Source: Oscillospiraceae bacterium (GTDB lineage: Bacteria > Bacillota > Clostridia > Saccharofermentanales > Saccharofermentanaceae). From it: a stretch of 33,097 bases of DNA. Position 1 is the first letter of the stretch, and each line of letters begins with the position of its first letter. The notes beneath the pieces are model-generated. The model saw only the letters and a list, made by a program, of their open reading frames with translations. It was not told the DNA's origin and made no database searches. This document shows positions 15,921 to 26,089 of this stretch, piece after piece. Made by a program: the position numbers and the translations under genes. The stretch covers positions 1 through 33,097 of the forward strand of contig CADAOK010000016.1 of NCBI GenBank assembly GCA_902789515.1, read 5' to 3'.

Positions 15921-18404
15921 TCAGCCGTTAAAGCTAACAATCGTGACTCCGCTGTCCCCCTCGCCCTGGATGCCGTCACGGTAGGTTTTTACGTTATCGT
16001 CACGGTCCAAAATATCGCGGACACACTGCCTGAGCGCACCGGTTCCCTTGCCATGAACGATCCGTGCATTCCTGATTCCCGACAAACGGCAATCCTCAAG
16101 ATATCTTAACAGTGCAGACTCAGCTTCCGCTGTCGTCATGCCTATCAGCATAAGTTCAGATTTAATGTCTGTGGCCGCCTTAAGTCTTGTCTTGGCCATA
16201 TTGGAAGGTTTTCTTTCGGCAGGTTTGCCAGAACCCCTCTTACGGTCAGCTTCATCGAGCTGCTCACCGGTAGGCATACGAAGCTGGCTTACCTTAACAT
16301 TCAGTTTCATCGCACCGGCGGCTATCCTGACGGAGCCGTTCTTGGATGGCTCTGACATTGCCACGCCGGTCACATCAAACTCGGGCACATAGTAGGTCGC
16401 ACCGGGAACAACCTGTTTTACAGGCTCGCCGCTGAGTGATATCCGCTCTTCGAGCTCCTCATCGCTGTCATTATCCTCAAGATCTTTGATACCGGCACGC
16501 AGTTTGCGCCTGATCTTATCAAGCTCGGCTTCTGTCTCGGCGCGGTCCATAGCTTTTGACTTCTTGCGGAAGTCCTTGAGCATCCGGTCTACCTCCTCTT
16601 CCCGCTCCTTAAGGTATTCTTTCTGCTCTTCCCTGACCTCATTAAGGATCTTGTTGCGGGAAGTCTTAAGCTTATCCTTCTCTTTCTCGATCTCCTCCAT
16701 GCGGGATTCAAGTTCAGCCTTGATCTTCTCATTCTCTTCGAGAATCTCGGCTGCCCTTCTCGAATCGTTCTCGGCACGGGTCAGGAGTTCTTCGTACGAG
16801 ATCTCATCAGCAGACAGGTGTGACCTGGCATCCTCGAGTATCCTTGCCGGAATGCCGAGCTTGCTGGAGATAACAAAAGCATTTGACGAACCCGGACGTC
16901 CGATTATAAGACGGTAGGTCGGAGCAAGCGTCTCCGTGTCGAATTCGCAGGAAGCGTTCATAACATCTTCCGTACCGGTCGCATAACTCTTCAACTCCTT
17001 GTAGTGGGTCGTAGCCATGGTCACGCATCCCTTTTTCCTGAGTTCCTCGATAATGGATATCGCAAGAGCGGCACCCTCGGCAGGATCCGTTCCGGAACCG
17101 AGCTCATCCAGGAGCACCAGAGACTTGCCGCGGATATTCTTCAGGATAAACACGATATTCGAGATATGTGCGGAGAATGTCGACAGGCTCTGCTCGATAC
17201 TCTGCTCATCGCCGATATCAGCTAGCACCCTGTCGAAAACGCACACATTGCTTCCTTCGCCTGCCGGTATCGCACATCCGGACATAGTCATCATCGTAAG
17301 GAGTCCGCAGGTCTTAAGGGACACGGTCTTTCCTCCGGTGTTCGGACCGGTAATGATGAGGGTGCTGTAATCAGCACCTACTTCTATATCAATGGGAACT
17401 ACCACATCCGGAGCTATGAGCGGATGACGTGCCTTCCTGAGAATGACTTTTCCCTCGTCGTTAAGCTTAGGGCAGACAGAGTCCGTCTCCCTTCCGTATT
17501 CAGCCTTGGCGAAAGCATAGTCCAGAGAAGCAGCTATACCGGCATTGTTCCTGATCTTTTCTGCCGATGCGAGCACCTCTGCGGTAAAAGCTCCGAGGAT
17601 CCGCTGGATCTCAGCTTCCTCCTGAGCCTGAAGCTCGGTTATCTTATTGTTCGCATCGACTACACTCATGGGCTCGAGGAACAGTGTCTGTCCTGTAGCT
17701 GAAGCACCATGGACGATACCTTCCACTCTGCCCTTGAAGTCAGCTTTAACTGGAATGCAGTATCTTCCTTCTCTCAAGGTAATGATGGCTTCCTGAAGCA
17801 TGTCCGAGTTGTTGGCAATGACCCTCTCCAGCAATGTCCTGATGCCTGACGCAACAGACTTTTTGTCACGCCTGATGTCGGATAATGCCCTGCTTGCCTT
17901 ATCGGACACCTCGTTATCGCCCAGGATGGCTTCCTCAATAGAGCTCTGGAGCTTATCGTCAGTATCGAGAGAGTCTATAGCATCCATAATAAGAGGCTCG
18001 GTCTCGTCTACAAACGGAGAGCCTGCCTGTCTTGCTCTGGCAGCGACGTTCTTGAGTTCTTTTGAACTCCTGAAGAAGGATGCGCAGTCAAGCAGCTGGG
18101 CGCAGGAAAGTGTTCCGCCGGACTTGGCATATACAAGTGCCTCGTCCATGTTCCGGATTCCGCCAAGAGGAAGCGCGCCAAACCTTCCGAGATGTTCCAT
18201 GGCCTGAGATGTCCAGTCAAGATTGATGCGGACATATTCCCTGTCCGTGCAGGGAAGCATGTCCTCGCAAAGCTTCCTTCCGTATGAAGTCCTGGCTTTG
18301 GCAATTATCTTCTCTCTTATCTTCACAAACTCGAGAGTCTCAAGGACCCTTCCGTGGATCTTGAGTCTCTCCAGCTGTTCATCAAATGTCAGATATTCAT
18401 ACAT
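15921..18404 (-). CDS. mutS2: Endonuclease MutS2 (MutS-like ATPase with Smr domain)
   Basis: An 827-residue MutS2, a DNA-structure-binding ATPase linked to suppression of recombination and, in Bacillus subtilis, to rescue of collided ribosomes. Residues 1-300 form the core and lever domains. Walker A is GPNTGGKT (353-360) and Walker B is VLLDELGSGTDP (about 432-443). A long charged coiled coil follows (about 520-640), then the KOW-like linker and a C-terminal Smr domain (about 745-827) with IVHGKGTGALR. The usual Smr LDLxG motif reads LMLIG here, losing its Asp. The ATG follows AAAGGA by 5 nt. A perfect 7-bp hairpin lies directly before that site. It is preceded by pfkA on the same strand after 57 nt. 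Confidence 0.96.
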   Translation of the reverse strand: MYEYLTFDEQLERLKIHGRVLETLEFVKIREKIIAKARTSYGRKLCEDMLPCTDREYVRINLDWTSQAMEHLGRFGALPLGGIRNMDEALVYAKSGGTLSCAQLLDCASFFRSSKELKNVAARARQAGSPFVDETEPLIMDAIDSLDTDDKLQSSIEEAILGDNEVSDKASRALSDIRRDKKSVASGIRTLLERVIANNSDMLQEAIITLREGRYCIPVKADFKGRVEGIVHGASATGQTLFLEPMSVVDANNKITELQAQEEAEIQRILGAFTAEVLASAEKIRNNAGIAASLDYAFAKAEYGRETDSVCPKLNDEGKVILRKARHPLIAPDVVVPIDIEVGADYSTLIITGPNTGGKTVSLKTCGLLTMMTMSGCAIPAGEGSNVCVFDRVLADIGDEQSIEQSLSTFSAHISNIVFILKNIRGKSLVLLDELGSGTDPAEGAALAISIIEELRKKGCVTMATTHYKELKSYATGTEDVMNASCEFDTETLAPTYRLIIGRPGSSNAFVISSKLGIPARILEDARSHLSADEISYEELLTRAENDSRRAAEILEENEKIKAELESRMEEIEKEKDKLKTSRNKILNEVREEQKEYLKEREEEVDRMLKDFRKKSKAMDRAETEAELDKIRRKLRAGIKDLEDNDSDEELEERISLSGEPVKQVVPGATYYVPEFDVTGVAMSEPSKNGSVRIAAGAMKLNVKVSQLRMPTGEQLDEADRKRGSGKPAERKPSNMAKTRLKAATDIKSELMLIGMTTAEAESALLRYLEDCRLSGIRNARIVHGKGTGALRQCVRDILDRDDNVKTYRDGIQGEGDSGVTIVSFNG

Positions 18405-18414
18405 AGTAATCCTT

Positions 18415-18435
18415 TCCGGATAAGGCTCATCCGGA
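18415..18435 (-). promoter_or_regulatory. Inverted repeat just upstream of the mutS2 ribosome binding site
   Basis: TCCGGAT and ATCCGGA form a perfect 7-bp stem with a 7-nt loop, ending directly before the AAAGGA site of mutS2. There is no T-tract after it, so it is not a terminator. It may modulate mutS2 translation or processing between pfkA and mutS2. Confidence 0.45.
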
Positions 18436-18461
18436 TGAACCGGTCAATACCGATAATAATC

Positions 18462-19517
18462 TCAGCGAAGTCTGGCAGCGTTCTTAATGAAATCTTCCGT
18501 GATGGTCTTGGTCATCTCAAGACCTTCTTCGATATCAACATCCGTGATCTCGCCGTGCTGTCTGACAACGAGTCTGTTATATCTCTTCTCCTTGAGACAA
18601 TCGATGGCCCTGATGCCCATGAGGCTTGCCATTGTTCTGTCTCTTAAAGTAGGAGAACCGCCTCTCTGGAGATGTCCGAGTATAGTGGGACGCGCTTCAA
18701 TGCCCGTAGCATCTTCGATCTGCTTGGCAATGTCTTCTGCATGTCCCACACCTTCCGCTACGATGACGATATAGTGCTTCTTGCCTTCGTTCCTGCCGTC
18801 AAGGATAACCCTTAAGACGTCACGGTTGAAGTCATAAGGCACCTCGGGGATAAGGATGCTCTCTGCACCGGTAGCGATACCGACATTAAGTGCGATCCAT
18901 CCGGCATGTCTGCCCATTACTTCGATGACACTGCAGCGCTCGTGTGAGGATGCCGTGTCGCGGAGCTTATCGATGCACTCCATCGCAGTATTCATTGCCG
19001 TATCGTAACCAATCGTGTATTCGGTCGAAGCAATATCATTGTCAATCGTGCCGGGAAGACCGATAACCGGTATTCCGAGCCTTGCCAATGACCTTGCTCC
19101 CTTATAGGAACCGTCACCACCGATAACTATCAGGGCATCAAGTTCATATGCTTCCATCATCCTGGCGCCCTTGAGAACGCCCTGGTCAGTCATGAATGTC
19201 TTGGATCTTGCGGTCATAAGGAATGTTCCGCCGCGCTGCAGTGTCTCGGATACGGATCTGCCGTCGAGCTGCTTGATCTCGCCCTTCCAGAGTCCGTGAT
19301 AGCCTCTGGTAACGCCATACATCTCAAAGCCTGCATTAATGCCCGCTCTAACAACGGCTCGTATTGCCGCATTCATGCCGGGCGCATCACCGCCGCTCGT
19401 AAGAACTCCGACGCGCTTTATCGGTTTAACGGAATTCTTATCCACGCCGTCGTAGTTAACTGCCTTAAGTGTACTTATCTCAGGAAGATTGGACTCATCA
19501 TATAAAAGCCATCCCAT
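18462..19517 (-). CDS. pfkA: ATP-dependent 6-phosphofructokinase with N-terminal extension
   Basis: A 351-residue phosphofructokinase A-type enzyme, converting fructose 6-phosphate to fructose 1,6-bisphosphate in glycolysis. The catalytic region begins at residue 34 with KRVGVLTSGGDAPGMNAA and has IGGDGSYKGA, GTIDNDIASTEYTIGYDTA (catalytic Asp in TIDND), EVMGRHAGWIA and LGHLQRGGSPT. The GGDGS motif fits an ATP rather than a pyrophosphate donor. The usual bacterial enzyme starts at the KRVGVLTSGG region and is about 320 aa, so the first 33 residues are extra. The start is well supported by GGAGG 7 nt upstream. It follows the broken sirtuin gene and precedes mutS2. Confidence 0.97.
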   Translation of the reverse strand: MGWLLYDESNLPEISTLKAVNYDGVDKNSVKPIKRVGVLTSGGDAPGMNAAIRAVVRAGINAGFEMYGVTRGYHGLWKGEIKQLDGRSVSETLQRGGTFLMTARSKTFMTDQGVLKGARMMEAYELDALIVIGGDGSYKGARSLARLGIPVIGLPGTIDNDIASTEYTIGYDTAMNTAMECIDKLRDTASSHERCSVIEVMGRHAGWIALNVGIATGAESILIPEVPYDFNRDVLRVILDGRNEGKKHYIVIVAEGVGHAEDIAKQIEDATGIEARPTILGHLQRGGSPTLRDRTMASLMGIRAIDCLKEKRYNRLVVRQHGEITDVDIEEGLEMTKTITEDFIKNAARLR

Positions 19518-19550
19518 AGTTATTCCTCCAAAATCAAAATGACATTATGG

Positions 19551-19556
19551 ATTATA
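19551..19556 (-). promoter_or_regulatory. Possible pfkA -10 element
   Basis: A perfect TATAAT lies 34-39 nt before the pfkA start in the 50-nt gap after the sirtuin gene. TTGACA is present but only 9 nt away, too close to serve as the -35. The site may let pfkA be expressed apart from the upstream SOS-type operon. Confidence 0.35.
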
Positions 19557-19567
19557 CACCAACAGTG

Positions 19568-20306
19568 TCAATCCAGAGTGATCTTATCCAGAACCGTCGA
19601 GATATTCTCATGGAATACAAGCGTTGCATCCCTGTCCTTGGAAGTCCGGTCACGGTTAATGATGATCAGATACTTGCCCGGGAAGTTGTATGCGAGTGAT
19701 GCCGCCGGCTGGACAACAAGTGATGTACCTGAGGCAGTCAGCGTTATATACAAGCCTTGTAGACTCTCTCCATGCTTCCTGCGGCAAGCCTTCGCCATAA
19801 AGCGTGACATCAGGCCTTACCGTTCCTCCGCACTTGGGGCAGCGCGGGATAGGGCCTTCAGACTTGAAGATGAAGTCCGCCGGATACTTCTCATGGCACT
19901 TCATGCAGTAATTCCTGAGAGTGGATCCATGTACTTCCTGGACATTCTTGCTTCCCGCCCTCTGATGAAGACCGTCGATATTCTGGGTAATGATGCCGTC
20001 CATCTTGCCTGCCTTCTCCATCTCGGCAAGCTTATAGTGTGCTCGATTGGGTTCTATTCCGTGTGTGTCGAGCTTCTGTCTGTAGAATTCATAGAACACC
20101 TCGGGCCGGTCAACAAGGCAGTCAATGCTGAGCAGATACTCGGGAGAATACCTGTCGAACTTGACGTCGTGCTGGTTATAAAGGCCGTCCTTTGACCTGA
20201 AATCCGGGATGCCGCTCTCGGTGGACACACCGGCCCCGCCGAAGAAAACGATGTGCTTACTCTCTCTAACGATCTCGTTAAGTCTGCCGTAATCATCTGC
20301 TGCCAT
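19568..20306 (-). pseudogene. Sirtuin (NAD-dependent protein deacylase), frameshifted
   Basis: The first part reads as a class U-type bacterial Sir2: NAD-binding GGAGVSTESGIPDFRS at residues 23-38, QNIDGLHQRAG, the catalytic His in EVHGS, and two zinc CxxC pairs (CMKC and CPKC). After LYGEGLPQEAWRESTRLVYNAD the frame fails. The C-terminal NAD-binding part, with GTSLVVQPAASL and IIINRD, continues in another frame to a stop at 19568. The break lies near 19730-19742, where about 8 nt seem to be missing compared with typical sirtuins. ATG at 20306 is the start, with GGAGGG 7 nt upstream, 23 nt after dnaE. If the break is real the product lacks the second NAD-binding half; a sequencing or assembly error is equally possible. 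Confidence 0.85.
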
Positions 20307-20329
20307 AGATGCCCTCCTTATCCGGAGCT

Positions 20330-23300
20330 TCAACAGAAACTGACGTTGTCCGCTCCGACTAATTCACAAAGTTTGTTAATGACGGTCTCATCCGGATCGA
20401 TCGAACAAATGCTGTCAAGCATCGTCACGCTGCCATCCGAAGCAAACTCGACCTCTACCGACATATTACCATGAAAGTATGCAAGGAAATTAAGCAAACG
20501 GTTGAATCCGGCAGAATCAGGAGCTCCTTCGAACCTTATCCTCAGCACGTTCCTTGCGGCCTCTTCTGAAGCTGCTTCATCCGTCAATATCTCTTCCGGC
20601 ATATCAGGGAGCATTTCCTCCGCCGGAGGCACTACTGGCTCAGGCTCGGGTTCATACCGTCTCTGTCCCGCTTCACTCACGGCAGTCTTGTAGGCTCTGT
20701 CATTCAGGATAGCCTTTATCATGCCTTCGTCGTTGCTGAGAGGATAGCAGGCATCAGCAAACATCGACAGCCCGTCACCTTCCCTGACCTGCCTTCTTCC
20801 GATAAAGATATACGGCTTGTTCTTCTCCGTTATCCGGTTGAACTCGTCGAAGATCTTACCGAACAACAGTACCTCGAAGCTTCCGGTCAGGTCTTCACAT
20901 ACGATCGTGGCCATCATGGTCTTACGCTTGGTATATCCGGTCTTCTTGGAAGTGATTAGTCCGGCCATCGCAACCTCGCGGTTATCGTCCAATGACTCCA
21001 TTCCGTTAAGTTCGGCGATATCGGCCGCCTCTGCCATGTCGAAAGTAACCAGGCGGGACATCGTATCCTTGTAAGCGGCAAGCGGATTGCCGGAAAGATA
21101 TATGCCGACCATCTCCTTCTCATATCCCAGCTTCACATCATCTGCGTATTCCGGTATGTCCGGCACGAAAACAGATGCTGCGGAAGTATCCGCTCCACCC
21201 AGATCGAACAGTGACAGCTGGCCTTCTATGTTATTACCGGCTGAAGAAGTAAGCTTGTCGAGTTCCGTCTGAACACAGGCAACCATCTGCGCCCTGTTAA
21301 GTCCGGAGAAATCCAGTGCCGCGGCAAGTATCAGCGCTTCAGCAACATTGCGTTTCATACCGATCTTTGCCGCTCTGGTAATAAAGTCCTCAAACGACTT
21401 GTACTCACCGTTTGCCTCACGGTCAGACACGATATCCAGGACCGCCCTCTCACCGACATTCTTGATTACGCTCAGCCCTATCCTTATAGTGCGGTCACCC
21501 TCAGTCGTGAACTTCTCGCGGCTCTTGTTGATATCAGGCGGCAGTACTTTAAGTCCCATCGGACCGCAGCAGCTGATATAGTAAGATGCCTTACCCAGAT
21601 CGAACCTGAAAGAATTGAGGATCGCCGCCATAAACTCCGTCGGATAGTAATACTTGAGATATGCTGTCCAGTATCCGACTAGTGCATAGCAGGCGGCATG
21701 CGACTTGTTGAAAGCGTATCCTGCAAACCTTGCAACATCCTCAAACAGTTTCGATGCAGTCTCTTCAGGCACGCCGCGCTTGATGGCACCGTCGATCACC
21801 CTTCCGGAATCATCCGTTCCGCCGTAGATAAACAGGCTCCTGTATTTCTCCATCAGGGATTTCTTCTTCTTGCTCATGGCACGCCTGATATTGTCCGACT
21901 GCCCCATCGAGAAACCGGCAAGATCTCTTACTATCTGCATTACCTGTTCCTGATATATAGCGCATCCGTAAGTGACATTGAGAATTGGTTCAAGGAGCGG
22001 ATGGTCATAAGTGATATGCGACGGATTGTGCCTGCAGTCCACATACTTCGGAATCTGATCCATCGGACCCGGACGGTACAGGGATATTCCTGCGATGATA
22101 TCCTCGAACCCCTCCGGCTCGAGCTGCTTCATGAAGCTGGTCATTCCGCGGCTCTCAAGCTGGAACACACCTACCGTGTCTCCGGCCGATATCATCTTAT
22201 AGACATTGGCATCGTCAAGCGGAATGCGTGACAGGTCGATATCCACGCCGTGATTCTTCTTGACCAGCTCGATCGCATCCTGGATAACTGTAAGAGTTCT
22301 AAGTCCCAGGAAGTCGAACTTCAGGAGACCTATACTCTCGACATCGGCCTTGGCAAACTGGACCACGGTAGTATCGTCATTGACAGAAAGCGGTGCAATA
22401 TCGGTAATATCGGCACCCGAGATTATCATGCCGGCGGCATGTGTGCTGGCATTCCTTGGAAGGCCCTCGATCCTCATTGCCATATCAATGACTTTATGCG
22501 CTTCGGGATCTGTATCGTAACATTCCCTGAATTCCGTACTGACTTCCAGCGCCTCCGACAGAGTCATGCCAACGGCAAAAGGAATCATCTTCGTAATCTT
22601 GTTGCTCTTTGCAACCGGAACATTGAGCACCCTGGCTACATCCTTCACGGCCTGTCTTGCTGCGAGCGTACCGAAAGTGACAACATGCGCCACACGGCTC
22701 CTGCCGTACTTCTCCGTAACATAATCGATCGCGATCTGCCTTCGCTCATCGTTGAAGTCAACATCAAAATCGGGCATCGACACACGCTCGATATTGAGGA
22801 ATCTCTCGAAAACAAGACCATATCTTATAGGATCGATATCAGTAATGCCGATCGCATATGCCACGAGAGATCCCGCACCGGAACCTCTTCCGGGTCCGAC
22901 AGTTACGCTGTGTGTCTTCGAATAATTGATGAAGTCCCAGACGATAAGATAGTAATCCGTATATCCCATCTTGTTGATGACCGACAGTTCGTACTCTGCA
23001 CGCTTCATGTAATCGGTCTCATCAGTCGCGGGAGGCAGGACTTCAAATCTCTTCTTGAGACCCTTATATGTCAGATCAGTCAGGTATTCTTCGTGATCCT
23101 TATAACCTTCAGGCACTTCATACACAGGAAGATGTATGGTATCAAAATCATATTGGGCATCGCACATCCCGGCAATCTTCATGGTATTGTCGACCGCTTC
23201 AGGCACCTCGGAGAAGAATTGGCGCATCTCGGTCTCGGACTTCACATAGAAATCATCCGTTACCATCCGCATGCGGTTCTCATCGTCCACACGGGCGCCG

Positions 23301-23986
23301 GTCGATATGCACATCAGGATATCCTGCGCCTCGCTGTCAGACTTCTTCAGGTAATGGCAGTCATTAGTGGCAACAAGCGGTATGCCTGTCTCTCTGGAAA
23401 TCTTGATCAATGCCGAATTGACCCTTGCCTGCTGCGGCGTGGTATTGGCCTGGATCTCCAGATAGTAATTCCCTCGCCCGAAAAGGCTGTCATAACTTAA
23501 TGCCGTTCTCTTAGCTCCTTCGAGATTGCCGTCAAGGACCATGCATGCGACTTTGCCGGACACGCAACCCGAGAGGCACACCAGTCCCTCATGCCATCTG
23601 TTAAGGAGTTCTTCGTCTATCCTGGGCTTCCTGTAGAATCCTTCGGTAAACCCTGCCGACACCAGACGGTTCAGATTGGCAAGTCCGCTGTTGTCCTTGG
23701 CAAGCAGGATCAGGTGATTATATGCTCTCTCTGTCTTATATGAATCGGCATTCTTGTCGAATCTCGAACCGGGAGCGACATAGACTTCGCATCCGATGAC
23801 AGGATGTATGCCCGCCGCAGTCATCTCCCTGTAAAATGTGACCGCACCGTACATCACGCCGTGATCCGTTATGGCACAGGAAGTCATTCCCATCTCCTTA
23901 AGGCGCCCGGCAAGTTCCTTTATCCTTGTGGCACCGTCCAGAAGACTGTATTCGGTATGAAGATGCAGATGACAAAAGCCCGTCAT
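20330..23986 (-). CDS. dnaE: DNA polymerase III alpha subunit, DnaE type
   Basis: A 1218-residue C-family DNA polymerase. The N-terminal PHP domain starts [15 protein letters not shown] and includes [10 protein letters not shown]. The polymerase palm has [17 protein letters not shown] (about 364-380) and the catalytic aspartates in PDFDVDF (405-411). A helix-hairpin-helix region and an OB fold (about 1010-1085, with [17 protein letters not shown]) follow. An acidic Pro/Glu-rich linker leads to a C-terminal domain of about 110 residues. It lacks the embedded exonuclease of PolC. In Firmicutes with PolC, DnaE extends primers. Its ATG overlaps the uvrB stop by ATGA, so expression is coupled to uvrB. 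Confidence 0.97.
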   Translation of the reverse strand: MTGFCHLHLHTEYSLLDGATRIKELAGRLKEMGMTSCAITDHGVMYGAVTFYREMTAAGIHPVIGCEVYVAPGSRFDKNADSYKTERAYNHLILLAKDNSGLANLNRLVSAGFTEGFYRKPRIDEELLNRWHEGLVCLSGCVSGKVACMVLDGNLEGAKRTALSYDSLFGRGNYYLEIQANTTPQQARVNSALIKISRETGIPLVATNDCHYLKKSDSEAQDILMCISTGARVDDENRMRMVTDDFYVKSETEMRQFFSEVPEAVDNTMKIAGMCDAQYDFDTIHLPVYEVPEGYKDHEEYLTDLTYKGLKKRFEVLPPATDETDYMKRAEYELSVINKMGYTDYYLIVWDFINYSKTHSVTVGPGRGSGAGSLVAYAIGITDIDPIRYGLVFERFLNIERVSMPDFDVDFNDERRQIAIDYVTEKYGRSRVAHVVTFGTLAARQAVKDVARVLNVPVAKSNKITKMIPFAVGMTLSEALEVSTEFRECYDTDPEAHKVIDMAMRIEGLPRNASTHAAGMIISGADITDIAPLSVNDDTTVVQFAKADVESIGLLKFDFLGLRTLTVIQDAIELVKKNHGVDIDLSRIPLDDANVYKMISAGDTVGVFQLESRGMTSFMKQLEPEGFEDIIAGISLYRPGPMDQIPKYVDCRHNPSHITYDHPLLEPILNVTYGCAIYQEQVMQIVRDLAGFSMGQSDNIRRAMSKKKKSLMEKYRSLFIYGGTDDSGRVIDGAIKRGVPEETASKLFEDVARFAGYAFNKSHAACYALVGYWTAYLKYYYPTEFMAAILNSFRFDLGKASYYISCCGPMGLKVLPPDINKSREKFTTEGDRTIRIGLSVIKNVGERAVLDIVSDREANGEYKSFEDFITRAAKIGMKRNVAEALILAAALDFSGLNRAQMVACVQTELDKLTSSAGNNIEGQLSLFDLGGADTSAASVFVPDIPEYADDVKLGYEKEMVGIYLSGNPLAAYKDTMSRLVTFDMAEAADIAELNGMESLDDNREVAMAGLITSKKTGYTKRKTMMATIVCEDLTGSFEVLLFGKIFDEFNRITEKNKPYIFIGRRQVREGDGLSMFADACYPLSNDEGMIKAILNDRAYKTAVSEAGQRRYEPEPEPVVPPAEEMLPDMPEEILTDEAASEEAARNVLRIRFEGAPDSAGFNRLLNFLAYFHGNMSVEVEFASDGSVTMLDSICSIDPDETVINKLCELVGADNVSFC

Positions 23987-26019
23987 TTCTTTATCCCCTT
24001 AAGCTCTATGATGATGTCCCTGAGTTCCGCTGCCTTCTCGAAGTCTAAGGTCTTCGCGGCCTTCTCCATCTCGCGTGTCAGCTTCTCTATCATCTTATCC
24101 TTCTCTTCCCTGCTGCCGCCGGTTATGCCGTCATTGATAAGGCTCTCGGGATCTATGCCCGTATTCTTCTTAGCTGCAGCAGTCTTGCTGCCCTTGCCGG
24201 CTTTGCCTCCGGTCTGTCCGGCACTCTCGGCAACGATCTCAAATACATCACGGATATCCTTCTTGATAGTCTTCGGAACAATCCCGTGTTCTTCGTTGAA
24301 CTTCTTCTGAATATCGCGCCTGCGGTTAGTCTCAGAAACAGCATTCATCATGGAATCGGTAATCTCATCCGCATAGAGGATGACCCGGCCGCGCTCATTA
24401 CGCGCACATCTTCCGATAATCTGGATCAGTGAACGCTCTGATCTGAGGAAGCCTTCCTTGTCGGCATCGAGAATCGTAAGGAGTGATACTTCCGGAAGGT
24501 CTATGCCTTCTCTCAAGAGATTGATACCGACGATGACATCTATCTCATCCGATCTTAGCTGATTCAGTATCTGCATCCTCTCCACTGCTTTGATATCAGA
24601 ATGTAGATAAGTGACCCTGATGCCTTCCTTTGCCAGGAAGTCAGTCAGATCCTCGGCCATCCGCTTGGTAAGCGTCATTATCAGGCTCTTATCGCCCCTC
24701 TTCTTCTGCTCCTGAAGCTCAGCAAGGATATCCTCGATCTGACCTTCGACAGGCCTGACGAATATCTCAGGCTCGAGAAGGCCCGTAGGTCTGATCATCT
24801 GCTCTACGGTCTGAACACTCTTCTCCTTCTCATATTCGGCGGGAGTCGCACTGACAAATATGGTCTGGCCCATGCGCTGTTCAAACTCTTCGAACTTGAG
24901 CGGTCTGTTGTCAAAGGCGGAAGGAAGTCGGAATCCGTAATCGATCAGCATCTCCTTACGCGAATGGTCGCCATTGAACATCGCCCTGACCTGAGGAATC
25001 GTCTGATGCGATTCGTCAATGAACAGGAGGAAATCATCCGGGAAGAAATCCATAAGCGTACACGGGGGTTCACCCGGTGCTCTTCCCGATATGTGCCTGG
25101 AGTAATTCTCGATACCCTTGCAGAAGCCGGTCTCTCTCATCATGTCGATATCATAGCGGGTACGCTGCTCGAGCCTGTAGGCAGCCACGGGTTTGCCGGC
25201 ATCCCTCAATTCCTTGAGACGGATCTCGAGTTCCTCTTCAATGGTGTCTATCGCGCGGTTGAGCTTTGCCCTGCCGGTGGCATAATGCGATGCCGGGAAT
25301 ATCTCCGTAAAAGGCTTGGTGTACAGTACTCTGCCTGTAATGGCATCGACAAAGCTTATCTTGTCGATCTCATCACCGAAGAAGCTGATACGCGTCAGGG
25401 TGCTCTCCGAATCAGGTGTCCAGACATCGATTATGTCGCCCTTGCATCTGAAGCATCCTCTCTTGAGCTCAAACTCGTTCCTGTCATACTGCATGTTGAC
25501 TAGCTGTGTGACGACGGCATCACGCGATATCTCAAGTCCGACCTCCAGCGAAAGCATCAAAGACATATAGTCGCTCTTCTCGCCGATTCCGTATATGCAG
25601 GATACCGAAGCAACGATTATCGTATCTTCTCTGGAGAGTATGGACTTTGTCGCTTCATGCCTCATACGGTCGATCTCGTCGTTGACCGAAGAGTCCTTCT
25701 CGATATAGGTATCCGTGGCGGCTATGTATGCCTCCGGCTGGTAATAATCGTAATATGAGATGAAATACTCGACCGCGTTCTCGGGGAAAAGCTCCTTGAA
25801 CTCGGCATAGAGCTGGCCGGCAAGGGTCTTATTGTGGGCAAGCACTAATGTGGGCCGCTGGACCCTCTCGATAACATTAGCCATTGTGAAAGTCTTACCT
25901 GAACCCGTAACACCCAGAAGCGTCTGGGCAGGCATACCGCTCTCTATCCCCTTGACTATACTGTCTATCGCCTGCGGCTGATCACCCGAAGGCTTGAACT
26001 TGGATACCAACTTAAACAT
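23983..26019 (-). CDS. uvrB: Excinuclease ABC subunit B
   Basis: UvrB (678 aa) is the damage-verifying helicase-like subunit of nucleotide excision repair, working with UvrA and UvrC. Walker A is GVTGSGKT (36-43). The damage-probing beta-hairpin region has [31 protein letters not shown] is the Walker B region. The helicase half has [13 protein letters not shown] and [10 protein letters not shown] low-complexity Gly/Lys linker (about 596-635) leads to the C-terminal UVR motif with [12 protein letters not shown], which contacts UvrC. The start ATG has only a weak AGGG site about 10 nt upstream. A near-consensus promoter with a LexA-like box lies about 30 nt before it, indicating SOS control. 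Confidence 0.98.
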   Translation of the reverse strand: MFKLVSKFKPSGDQPQAIDSIVKGIESGMPAQTLLGVTGSGKTFTMANVIERVQRPTLVLAHNKTLAGQLYAEFKELFPENAVEYFISYYDYYQPEAYIAATDTYIEKDSSVNDEIDRMRHEATKSILSREDTIIVASVSCIYGIGEKSDYMSLMLSLEVGLEISRDAVVTQLVNMQYDRNEFELKRGCFRCKGDIIDVWTPDSESTLTRISFFGDEIDKISFVDAITGRVLYTKPFTEIFPASHYATGRAKLNRAIDTIEEELEIRLKELRDAGKPVAAYRLEQRTRYDIDMMRETGFCKGIENYSRHISGRAPGEPPCTLMDFFPDDFLLFIDESHQTIPQVRAMFNGDHSRKEMLIDYGFRLPSAFDNRPLKFEEFEQRMGQTIFVSATPAEYEKEKSVQTVEQMIRPTGLLEPEIFVRPVEGQIEDILAELQEQKKRGDKSLIMTLTKRMAEDLTDFLAKEGIRVTYLHSDIKAVERMQILNQLRSDEIDVIVGINLLREGIDLPEVSLLTILDADKEGFLRSERSLIQIIGRCARNERGRVILYADEITDSMMNAVSETNRRRDIQKKFNEEHGIVPKTIKKDIRDVFEIVAESAGQTGGKAGKGSKTAAAKKNTGIDPESLINDGITGGSREEKDKMIEKLTREMEKAAKTLDFEKAAELRDIIIELKGIKK

Positions 26020-26048
26020 ATCGTGACCGCCCTGAAACCTTTTGGATG

Positions 26049-26077
26049 ATTATAGAACATTTGTTTGTCAATATCAA
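26049..26077 (-). promoter_or_regulatory. uvrB-dnaE promoter
   Basis: On the minus strand TTGATA and a perfect TATAAT are separated by exactly 17 nt. The transcript would start about 22 nt before the uvrB ATG. This is one of the best promoters in the window. Confidence 0.85.
26055..26067. promoter_or_regulatory. LexA (DinR)-like SOS box
   Basis: GAACATTTGTTTG on the plus strand matches the Gram-positive LexA pattern GAAC-N4-GTTC with one core mismatch (GTTT). It lies entirely within the spacer between the -35 and -10 hexamers, where repressor binding would block polymerase. uvrB is a classic SOS gene in Bacillus. Confidence 0.65.
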
Positions 26078-26089
26078 CACCGGGATGTG

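Noticed and set aside
19656..19810. Programmed frameshifting in the sirtuin
   Set aside because: No slippery heptamer or downstream stem is visible at 19730-19742, and several residues between the two frames are missing, which a frameshift would not restore.
22250..23500. A 416-codon plus-strand open frame opposite dnaE
   Set aside because: It is the antisense shadow of the conserved DnaE frame, has no ribosome binding site and its translation shows no domain.
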